From BRH-c25 sp964574195 (lineage in GTDB: Bacteria; Bacillota; Clostridia; Lutisporales; Lutisporaceae), in the NCBI GenBank assembly GCA_964574195.1, contig CAZNMO010000230.1, positions 1 through 6,698 on the forward strand: a DNA stretch of 6,698 nt. Direction: 5' to 3'. Each line of letters opens with the position of its first letter. The stretch's first letter is position 1. The translations under genes and the position numbers were made by a program. The notes below the pieces were generated by a model, which was not told the origin of the DNA, did no database searches, and saw only the letters and a program-made list of their open reading frames with translations. Below, piece after piece: positions 1 through 5,690 of the stretch.

Positions 1-1
1 A

Positions 2-1417
2 CATGATTCCGAAGCTGTGGCTATGCTTGAGCAGGCAGCCTTCCATTTCCTGCATATCCACAATAAGGCAATGGCTGCAGCCTGCAGACTGCTCAGGTGT
101 CTCTGGAGCTTGCGGAGGAATGTTCCAATACCGGATATTCAACAATTGCTGGAGGACATGGCTTTGATTGAAGCAGCTTCTCCCGGCTTGATGGTATTCG
201 AGACTTCAGCATCCATAATAGGTGCCATTGCACGGGAATCAGGTGATTTTCAGAAGGCGGAGCATTACTTGCTTTCAGCCATAAAGTCATCCAAGGCAAA
301 AAAGGGATATCAGGTATTGTGCGGTTCATATTTCCATATCGCCAGATTATACTTTACCTGCGGCAATATGGAGCAGGGGCATTTCTATCTGAAACAGGCT
401 GTCGAGCTGGCGGCAGTCAACAATTATATCATGTTCTGGGACATACACATCCCAACAATTGTTGACATGACGCTCAGATGTGTCAGATACGGTTATTGCA
501 CAGACTATTCCAAAGAGCTGCTGGGCAGGTACTGTGAGCCCAATACTGCCATGTACCTGATTGAAAAGGTTAAAATATTGGATGAGGACAGGATAACAGA
601 TTTTGTAGATGAGTTTATTTACACCTTTGACAAAGCTGGAGGGGGACAACATTATTTTGTCCATGCGAATCTGTTTGGAAGATCGGAGATCTCAGTAAAT
701 GGTGTGAAGATCCCTGATACTGAATGGAAAACCAAGAAGGTCAAGGGCTTCCTGGAATATCTCCTGCTTAACAGCGGCATTACAATATCAAAAGAGCATC
801 TGACAGATGTTCTGTGGCCTGACTCAGATGGCAAATCCGGTATTGCTTCACAGCGTACAGCACTATATCATTTAAGAAAAACACTTTCCAAGTATGGCGC
901 AGTGGTTACCGGAGATCGTGCTTTTATATTTGAAACCCCCGATGGTCTGCAAATCAGACGTAATGCCGCACTGGAACTTGATATACAAGAATTTCTCCGG
1001 CTTAGTGGATCGTTATCCTTACATAACGTTAATAATGCACAAACAGCAGAGAAGCAGGTGAAGCTTCTGGAAAGAATGATATCCCTATATAAGGGAGATT
1101 TGATGGAAAATAGTGATTACGGAGATCTGGTCATAAATGAACGAGAAAGGCTCAAGTCCATTTTCATGGAGGTATGTAATAAGCTGAGCACTATATACAT
1201 AAAGCGCGGAGAACTGCTTAAGGCCGAAGAAGTGTTGAGGCGCGCCGCCACAGCAGAGCCGTATAATGAGAACGTTTATCTGGAGCTGCTTAGGCTGTAC
1301 ATGCTCCAGGGCAGACGGAGCAAAGCGGTCAAGCTTTATTACAGCTTCAAAAATCGTCTGGAGCAGGAACTTGGTATCAATATTGACAGCAGGCTGACCG
1401 AGGCGATCCGCAGCTAA
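2..1417 (+). CDS. BTAD/SARP-like transcriptional regulator, C-terminal part (5' end outside window)
   Basis: This is a probable DNA-binding activator; its target and signal are unknown. The frame is open to the left edge, so the GTG at 17 and ATG at 23 are not convincing starts: neither has a clear ribosome binding site and the protein enters mid-helix. Numbering from the GTG, residues about 60-150 are helical repeats of TPR type (for example SGDFQKAEHYLLSAI and GNMEQGHFYLKQAV). Residues about 215-320 form an OmpR-like winged helix (HANLFGRSEISVNG, then KVKGFLEYLLLNSG, TDVLWPD and ASQRTALYHLRKTL). Residues about 320-466 are the bacterial transcriptional activation domain, with YKGDLMEN, ERERLK, repeats around AEEVLRRAATAEPYNE and the end motif LEQELGINIDSRLTEAI. 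Such proteins often carry an N-terminal AAA/NACHT-type ATPase or long TPR array, which could lie upstream. It is convergent with the MATE gene, so no operon link is implied. Confidence 0.88.
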   Translation, partial: HDSEAVAMLEQAAFHFLHIHNKAMAAACRLLRCLWSLRRNVPIPDIQQLLEDMALIEAASPGLMVFETSASIIGAIARESGDFQKAEHYLLSAIKSSKAKKGYQVLCGSYFHIARLYFTCGNMEQGHFYLKQAVELAAVNNYIMFWDIHIPTIVDMTLRCVRYGYCTDYSKELLGRYCEPNTAMYLIEKVKILDEDRITDFVDEFIYTFDKAGGGQHYFVHANLFGRSEISVNGVKIPDTEWKTKKVKGFLEYLLLNSGITISKEHLTDVLWPDSDGKSGIASQRTALYHLRKTLSKYGAVVTGDRAFIFETPDGLQIRRNAALELDIQEFLRLSGSLSLHNVNNAQTAEKQVKLLERMISLYKGDLMENSDYGDLVINERERLKSIFMEVCNKLSTIYIKRGELLKAEEVLRRAATAEPYNENVYLELLRLYMLQGRRSKAVKLYYSFKNRLEQELGINIDSRLTEAIRS

Positions 1418-1436
1418 AAACCGACGGATTGCCTCG
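1399..1436. terminator. Stem-loop between convergent genes (possible terminator, no U-tract)
   Basis: The arms at 1399-1410 (CGAGGCGATCCG) and 1425-1436 (CGGATTGCCTCG) pair over 12 bp with one G-T wobble, around a 14-base loop that contains the TAA stop of the + strand regulator. No run of T follows the stem on either strand; the only T-run on the minus strand lies inside the loop. It could mark or protect the 3' ends of both convergent transcripts, but it is not a textbook intrinsic terminator. Confidence 0.4.
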
Positions 1437-1467
1437 AACAGAAAAAGAACAATATTCACTTTTCCTT

Positions 1468-2835
1468 CTATACTCTTGCTTGTGTTGCCTCATGCTTTGC
1501 ATCCAGATGCTTCAGCTCCCTTAAAAGGAACATCCCGGTGATCATTGACGATGTGATATCTGCTGTCGGTCCAGCCATCAGCAGCCCATTCAGGCCAAAA
1601 AACCTTGGAAGCAAAAGCAGTGCGGGTATAAGTATGAGCACCTGCCTTGACAGGCTCAGAAATGCAGAATGCCTGGGCTTTCCAATTGCCTGGAAATAGT
1701 TGGCTGATACTATCTGGAAGCCGATTATCGGCAGAAATATTAAAAATATACCTATAGCCTTGACTCCAAAACTCAGCAGATCCTTGTCAGTTTTATTGAA
1801 CACTCCGACCAGTTGCGCGGGAAACAACCTGGTCATGAGGAAACCGAAACATGCGACAGCTGTAGCTGCAAGGACTGCCAGCTTCAAGGCCTCCTTTACC
1901 CGGTCAAATTTCCGGGCACCGTAATTATAGCCGATAATTGGCTGAGATCCTTGATTAATACCAAATATAGGCATCAATATAAGCATGGTTATGCTGGTTA
2001 CAACGCCCATGCCTGAGACAGCCACATCACCCCCATATATGTTGAGGCTCTTGTTCATAATGGCATTCAGCACGCTCGCTGCCAACTGCATAAGGAAGGG
2101 TGCCATACCTAATGCAATTATCCTTCCTGCTATATGTGTGTTTAGCTTTAGATTGGCAAAATGAAGCTTCAATGTGCTTCCGCCACCCAGAAAATGATGC
2201 AGCACCCAGGCAGTCGAGGCTACTTGAGAGAGCACTGTAGCTATAGCAGCGCCCTTAATTCCCCACCCAAAAACGAATATGAATATTGGGTCAAGTATTG
2301 TATTCATAACTGCTCCAATTATCATTGTAAGCATTGCAATCTTAGGGTTACCTTCGGCTCTGATGAAGTTGTTCATCCCAAAGCCAAGGGTCTGTATCAC
2401 TGTTCCTAACAGAATTATCGACATATATTCCTTTGCGTAGGGAAGCACTGCTTCACTGGCTCCAAAGATCCGCAGCAGCGGCTCAATAAAAATCAGGCCT
2501 GTGACTGAGATAACCAGTGCAACTCCTACAAGAAGAGTCACTGCATTTCCAAGAATAAGCTCCGCTTCTTGCTTCTTCTGCTCTCCCAGCCTGATGGATA
2601 TAAGCGAGTTTGCCCCTATACCTATCAGCATCCCAAAGGCCATGATCACAAGCATTATTGGAAGGCCTACGGTTATGCCGGCTATGCCCAGTGTCCCCAC
2701 ATTGCTGTTGCCTATAAATATACGGTCTACCACATTATATAACGCATTAACCAGCATCCCCACAATAGCCGGTATTGAAAATTTCAACAATAGCTTTGAT
2801 ACTTTTTCTTCACCCAATTGTTTAGATTGATCCAT
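1468..2835 (-). CDS. MATE-family multidrug efflux transporter, MepA-like
   Basis: This is an integral membrane exporter of about 12 helices that should expel cationic drugs or metabolites using a Na+ or H+ gradient. Its 455 residues match the usual MATE length. MATE/MepA-type motifs visible are VDRIFIGNSNVGTLGIAG (about 36-53), FIRAEGNPKIAM (157-168), NTILDPIFIFVFGWGIKGAA (178-197), GINQGSQPIIGYNYGA (292-307) and ANYFQAIGK (378-386). A duplicated two-bundle layout is apparent, and the C-terminus is short and polar. The ATG at 2835 is preceded by AAGGAG at 2843-2848, with a 7-base spacer. The gene lies 78 bp downstream of a MarR-family gene on the same strand, with no clear promoter between, so the two are probably cotranscribed as in the staphylococcal mepR-mepA pair. 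The substrate cannot be told from sequence; the family assignment is firm. Confidence 0.94.
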   Translation of the reverse strand: MDQSKQLGEEKVSKLLLKFSIPAIVGMLVNALYNVVDRIFIGNSNVGTLGIAGITVGLPIMLVIMAFGMLIGIGANSLISIRLGEQKKQEAELILGNAVTLLVGVALVISVTGLIFIEPLLRIFGASEAVLPYAKEYMSIILLGTVIQTLGFGMNNFIRAEGNPKIAMLTMIIGAVMNTILDPIFIFVFGWGIKGAAIATVLSQVASTAWVLHHFLGGGSTLKLHFANLKLNTHIAGRIIALGMAPFLMQLAASVLNAIMNKSLNIYGGDVAVSGMGVVTSITMLILMPIFGINQGSQPIIGYNYGARKFDRVKEALKLAVLAATAVACFGFLMTRLFPAQLVGVFNKTDKDLLSFGVKAIGIFLIFLPIIGFQIVSANYFQAIGKPRHSAFLSLSRQVLILIPALLLLPRFFGLNGLLMAGPTADITSSMITGMFLLRELKHLDAKHEATQARV

Positions 2836-2842
2836 TAAGTTT

Positions 2843-2848
2843 CTCCTT
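2843..2848 (-). promoter_or_regulatory. Ribosome binding site of the MATE gene
   Basis: On the minus strand AAGGAG lies 7 bases before the ATG at 2835, which fixes that start. Confidence 0.8.
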
Positions 2849-2913
2849 TAATAAAAAATCATTTTCTGCGAGCCTTTCAGCTTTTATTTAGTAGTTTGTC
2901 TTTTTTCATTGCT

Positions 2914-3363
2914 TTATAACTTCAAATTATCTATGATCCTGCCAAGATACTGTCTGAGCTGCAGCATTTCCTCTTCTGAAAAACCCTTCATCGCTTGCTC
3001 CACCGCAAGCTTTCTCTGCTGCTCAAGCTCCGATACAAGCTCCTTGGCTTTGGCTGTTAGCATTATTAAACATGAACGCCTGTCTTCCGGATGGCCTGAT
3101 CTGAATACCCAACCATTCTTCTCAAGACGCTCGATAATACCTGAAACCGTCGGGCGGTCAACATTCAATCTCCCGGATATTGCAGCAGGAGTGGAGTCGG
3201 ATCGATCCGCGCCGGATACTTCCCTGTTTGATATATCATATATCACCATCCACTGTGGAAAGGTAAGGCCGACATCCGTCAACCTGCTTGTCATATTCCA
3301 CTTCAGCCGCCTGGATGAGTCCAGAAGCATCAGTCCAAGATCGTCAGGAATGCCAGCATGCAA
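2914..3363 (-). CDS. MarR-family winged-helix repressor of the adjacent MATE exporter
   Basis: This is a predicted cytoplasmic dimeric repressor of 149 residues, the normal MarR length. The order is an N-terminal dimerisation helix, then LTFPQWMVIYDIS (33-45), a helix-turn-helix with recognition segment LNVDRPTVSGIIERLEKNGW (66-85), the wing with PEDRRS (92-97) and LTAKAKELV (102-110), and a long C-terminal dimer helix. The stretch EVSGADRSDSTPAA (48-61), just before the helix-turn-helix, looks a few residues longer than typical. The start is TTG at 3363: AAGGAGG lies 7 bases upstream, and the nearby ATG at 3359 is in another frame. It is first in a unit with the MATE gene, behind a sigma-A promoter overlaid by a palindrome, so autoregulation is likely. 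Ligand release of repression, as with MepR or MarR, is inferred. The family is certain and the target is inferred. Confidence 0.92.
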   Translation of the reverse strand: MHAGIPDDLGLMLLDSSRRLKWNMTSRLTDVGLTFPQWMVIYDISNREVSGADRSDSTPAAISGRLNVDRPTVSGIIERLEKNGWVFRSGHPEDRRSCLIMLTAKAKELVSELEQQRKLAVEQAMKGFSEEEMLQLRQYLGRIIDNLKL

Positions 3364-3370
3364 AATAAAA

Positions 3371-3377
3371 CCTCCTT
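3371..3377 (-). promoter_or_regulatory. Ribosome binding site deciding the TTG start of the MarR gene
   Basis: On the minus strand the sequence is AAGGAGG followed by 7 bases and TTG (3363-3361). The strong match and good spacing support TTG over any downstream in-frame start. Confidence 0.85.
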
Positions 3378-3393
3378 AGTAATATGTCTTCAC

Positions 3394-3447
3394 ATTTAGT
3401 TTGTACTCATATTATTAGCATTAATATAATTATTATACTAACTAAAT
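3394..3447. repeat. Distant inverted repeat ATTTAGTT / AACTAAAT flanking the promoter core
   Basis: On the + strand ATTTAGTT (3394-3401) is the exact reverse complement of AACTAAAT (3440-3447). Their centres are 46 bp apart, one in the leader and one in the -10/-35 spacer. A third partial copy, AACTAA, lies at 3472-3477, upstream of the -35 box. They may be extra repressor half-sites. The region is AT-rich, which lowers confidence. Confidence 0.35.
3421..3441 (-). promoter_or_regulatory. Candidate MarR operator: 21-bp palindrome over the -10 box
   Basis: This interval is an inverted repeat centred on 3431. The inner 13 bp (TATAATTATTATA on the + strand, 3425-3437) is perfect and the outer TTAA/CTAA arms carry a single mismatched pair (3424/3438). 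It covers the -10 box and probable start site, where a MarR dimer would block RNA polymerase. A GTTAG element (minus strand, 3442-3438) sits at its edge; as I recall, staphylococcal MepR sites contain that word. AT-rich promoters give palindromes by chance, so this is a candidate only. Confidence 0.5.
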
Positions 3448-3460
3448 TCATATAATGCAA
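3432..3460 (-). promoter_or_regulatory. Sigma-A promoter of the marR-MATE unit
   Basis: Read on the minus strand, the -35 box is TTGCAT (3460-3455), followed by a 17-base spacer and a perfect TATAAT -10 box (3437-3432). Transcription should begin near 3425, giving a leader of about 60 bases before the TTG start at 3363. Only the last two bases of the -35 box depart from consensus, so the promoter should be strong when not repressed. Confidence 0.8.
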
Positions 3461-3498
3461 GAAGCTTTTATAACTAAGAACCAACCTTGGTTTTTGAC

Positions 3499-3525
3499 AA
3501 AAAAGAGAACCCCACTGAGGTTCTC
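3499..3525 (-). terminator. Intrinsic terminator of the molybdenum hydroxylase maturation operon
   Basis: On the minus strand the stem is GAGAACC / GGTTCTC (3525-3519 with 3511-3505), 7 bp with a possible eighth T-G pair and a 5-7 base loop. It is followed directly by six T (3504-3499) and begins 7 bases after the TAA stop of yqeB (3533). It should separate the operon from the marR promoter downstream. The remaining intergenic bases up to the marR leader hold only the promoter and operator elements listed separately. Confidence 0.88.
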
Positions 3526-3532
3526 ACCGAAC

Positions 3533-4348
3533 TTAACCCTTCATATTACTCAGCTGTATGTCATTTTTCAAGCTCATTATCGCTTCAAGCACCCCGCCGC
3601 CAACAGCCCTTGATTTATCCGATATAGTAAAACAGTATTCTCTTATCCCTCTTGGATCTATATCCCCGACCTTCATTTCCTTACTTACTTCCGTACCATC
3701 AGCAATCAGGCCTCTTACCACTCCATCCAGCTGTGCTATCACCGGCTTTCCCGATACATTGGCGATCAGGTCCCCCTGCTTTACAAGGACACCGATCTCA
3801 ACAGCATTGCTGATAATGCCATGGTCAGGAGCCCTAAGCAGCCGCTGCCACGTATACCCCCCAATATTGCCCGGAACACCTGTATCAGGCTCTGCAGAGC
3901 CACTGTATATCACTTTCCCCAGATAGTGCCCCCTCATGGTCTCCACTACTGCATCCACATCAGTGCCTGCTGTGAAACCCGGTCCAACGCCGATAGTTAT
4001 TGGAGCCATACCTCTGCAGGTACCTGTATTCCTTTTTGCCAGTATGGCATCCACAACTGCAAGGGGCTTTATCTCTTTCAAGATACTGCATCGACTGTCA
4101 CATAAAACCGGTATGCTCCCCGAGGCCCAGATTTTAGAAATGTCTTCAGCCCCAGCTGCTTTTGTGGCAGTCACGCCCTCAACCTGACAGCTTCCCTGCA
4201 GTACTGCACTGGCAAAAGCCACATGTCGTCTGACTACCAAGGGCCTTTCAATTTCTGTAAGCACAAGTGTAAAACCACAGCGGTAAAGCCTGTGTGCTAT
4301 GCCTGTAGCAAGATCGCCTGCGCCTCTGACAATAATTATATCACCCAT
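3533..4348 (-). CDS. yqeB: YqeB, accessory protein of the selenium-dependent molybdenum hydroxylase system
   Basis: This 271-residue protein matches the YqeB/EF2563 family, which co-occurs with SelD and selenium-dependent molybdenum hydroxylases; its exact reaction is not established. The N-terminus has a Rossmann-like turn, IIIVRGAGDLATGIAHRL (4-21), then the family block TEIERPLVVRRHVAFASAV (31-49). The middle carries VVDAILAKRN (98-107) and ITIGVGPGFTAGTDVDAVVE (117-136). The C-terminal half, GVLVKQGDLIANVSGKPVIA (186-205) with LDGVVRGLIADGTEV (207-221) and KVGDIDPRG (226-234), looks like a lipoyl- or biotinyl-type beta barrel, which is my inference. The ATG at 4348 was chosen because GGAGGAG sits 4 bases upstream and the family block begins at once. 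A longer frame to 4438 would add 30 residues that shadow the upstream gene. It overlaps the end of yqeC-mocA by 8 bp, suggesting translational coupling, and is last in the operon. Confidence 0.9.
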   Translation of the reverse strand: MGDIIIVRGAGDLATGIAHRLYRCGFTLVLTEIERPLVVRRHVAFASAVLQGSCQVEGVTATKAAGAEDISKIWASGSIPVLCDSRCSILKEIKPLAVVDAILAKRNTGTCRGMAPITIGVGPGFTAGTDVDAVVETMRGHYLGKVIYSGSAEPDTGVPGNIGGYTWQRLLRAPDHGIISNAVEIGVLVKQGDLIANVSGKPVIAQLDGVVRGLIADGTEVSKEMKVGDIDPRGIREYCFTISDKSRAVGGGVLEAIMSLKNDIQLSNMKG

Positions 4349-5687
4349 TTTTCTCCTCCAGCTTGAGCAGCATTTCATATTCCTCCTGGGTATCCATATC
4401 AAGCCCGCTGCGCTCATCATCCATATCGACAACTGCAATTTTCCCAGTCAATTGCTCCAACAGTACCCGGCCTCCCGAATCCCCTTCAAGCCCCATCAAT
4501 TTTTCCCTCAAAGGATAAGAAAAAACCACCGGATTTCCTCTTCTGCCTTTATATAGCGGCACTACTGCACTGTGATCCCCAGAAACATAGCATGCTATCA
4601 GTTTATTGATCATTTCTGAAGTTATATAAGGTTGGTCTCCTACCAGAAACATAAAGCCATCAGCATATTCAGAGGCATTTCCAACTCCAAGCCTGACAGA
4701 ACGGCTTTGTCCATGCTGCGGCTGATCATTGCCGACAACCTTGGCTTTATATTTGTCACCAGTCTCTTTTATCCTATCGCTGCCATACACAAGAATGACC
4801 TCACCAAGGGCAGACCCTGTGGCAGCTTTGACTACCCGCTCTATAACAGGGACTCCTCCAAAAGGGAGTAGCAATTTGTTTGTCCCCATACGCTTTGAAG
4901 CTCCGGCAGCAAGTATGATACCGCTTATACCTCCGGCCTTCCTGAAGCTGTGCTTTATAAAGCTGGAGGCTATGATCCCGGAAAGGCCGGCGCCCTTATT
5001 TCTTAAGCTTATTACCATTTCCAGGGCATTCCTTCTATCCTCATCACTGTCTGCCTTATTCAGCACAAGATATCTTTGCGCAGCCGCAGGTGCAGCCTTG
5101 AACAAACCCTCTTCATGCAGTACCAGCCTGACCAGTGTCTCAGTGCTTATCAAAGAGCCCTCCTCACTGCCTGTTACCCTGCAGAACACCTCTGGCCTGT
5201 GTACAGCTGCTTCTGACACTTCCCTTCCTATACTGTCAAGCCCTATGACACCCAGCAGCTTTCCGGTCAGCGATGGTATCACCGGCTCGTGGGAGGCAGG
5301 TGCTTTTAAAGGCCTACCCTTTGAACCGTCTCCTTCTACTATTATATAATCAAATTTCCCATTCAGGTATAGTTCATCAAGAAATTCAGGACTTGCTCCA
5401 AGCAGTTTGCCTTCGGCAGAAACGGCTCTTCCGTATACAGTAATACCCTCTATATCACCATTATCAAACAAGGCGGAGGCTTCCTCAGGCCCAATCACTA
5501 CCCGGTCATATTGTCCGCTTTTGGGTTGATATATCGCAGTTGTGGTAGTGACTAGTACCTTACAGCCATTGACAGACAATTCTTCTGCAAGCTGAAACAG
5601 GACAGAGGTTTTACCCCCTGCCCCAACTATGCATATCATATCCTTTTTCCCAGGTTTCAGGTCAATAAGGCTATGCAAGCTATTCAT
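4341..5687 (-). CDS. yqeC-mocA: YqeC-MocA fusion: hydroxylase accessory protein joined to molybdenum cofactor cytidylyltransferase
   Basis: Two proteins usually encoded separately are fused in 448 residues. Residues 1 to about 245 are YqeC: CIVGAGGKTSVLFQLAEEL (19-37) is a P-loop-like motif, followed by KVLVTTTTAIYQP (43-55), YIIVEGDGSKGRPLKAP (114-130), LLGVIGLDSIGREV (144-157) and LVLNKAD (207-213), the last resembling the GTPase NKxD motif. Residues about 254-448 are MocA-like: GIILAAGASKRMGTNKLLLP (256-275) is the nucleotidyltransferase signature, with LVGDQPYIT (348-356), GRRGNPVVF (381-389), GDSGGRVLL (402-410) and the end motif GLDMDTQEEY (428-437). MocA transfers CMP from CTP to molybdopterin for xanthine dehydrogenase-type enzymes; the LAAG form (rather than LAGG of MobA) favours CTP. 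YqeC's reaction is unknown. The ATG at 5687 is 3 bp after the upstream stop, with GGAAGG 6 bases ahead, so the gene is cotranscribed with both neighbours. No frameshift is needed to read both halves. Confidence 0.92.
   Translation of the reverse strand: MNSLHSLIDLKPGKKDMICIVGAGGKTSVLFQLAEELSVNGCKVLVTTTTAIYQPKSGQYDRVVIGPEEASALFDNGDIEGITVYGRAVSAEGKLLGASPEFLDELYLNGKFDYIIVEGDGSKGRPLKAPASHEPVIPSLTGKLLGVIGLDSIGREVSEAAVHRPEVFCRVTGSEEGSLISTETLVRLVLHEEGLFKAAPAAAQRYLVLNKADSDEDRRNALEMVISLRNKGAGLSGIIASSFIKHSFRKAGGISGIILAAGASKRMGTNKLLLPFGGVPVIERVVKAATGSALGEVILVYGSDRIKETGDKYKAKVVGNDQPQHGQSRSVRLGVGNASEYADGFMFLVGDQPYITSEMINKLIACYVSGDHSAVVPLYKGRRGNPVVFSYPLREKLMGLEGDSGGRVLLEQLTGKIAVVDMDDERSGLDMDTQEEYEMLLKLEEKNG
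4353..4359 (-). promoter_or_regulatory. Ribosome binding site deciding the yqeB start
   Basis: On the minus strand GGAGGAG is followed by four A and the ATG at 4348. It lies inside the last codons of the upstream gene and excludes the in-frame ATG at 4438 as the likely start. Confidence 0.8.
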
Positions 5688-5690
5688 ATG

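Noticed and set aside
1085..1459. A 124-codon minus-strand frame opposite the BTAD domain
   Set aside because: It is antisense to conserved BTAD coding sequence and has no domain; it is a shadow frame.
2836..2913. A separate promoter or terminator between the MarR and MATE genes
   Set aside because: Only weak AT-rich pairing (AATAAAA with TTTTATT, minus strand) and no convincing -35/-10 pair were found; one transcript is the simpler reading.
2909..3379. A 156-codon open frame on the + strand opposite the MarR gene
   Set aside because: It is fully antisense to a well-supported MarR gene and shows no protein family features.
3479..3492. The small palindrome AACCAA-CC-TTGGTT followed by T on the + strand, as a second terminator
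   Set aside because: The loop would be only 2 bases and no + strand gene ends nearby; the real terminator is the neighbouring stem at 3505-3525.
4349..4438. A 30-residue N-terminal extension of YqeB from the ATG at 4438
   Set aside because: It overlaps the MocA coding end, has no family similarity that I recognise, and the ATG at 4348 has a far better ribosome binding site.
4729..5349. A 206-codon open frame on the + strand opposite yqeC-mocA
   Set aside because: It is antisense to a gene with clear family motifs, low in complexity (rich in S, P, L) and has no recognisable domain; it is a shadow frame.
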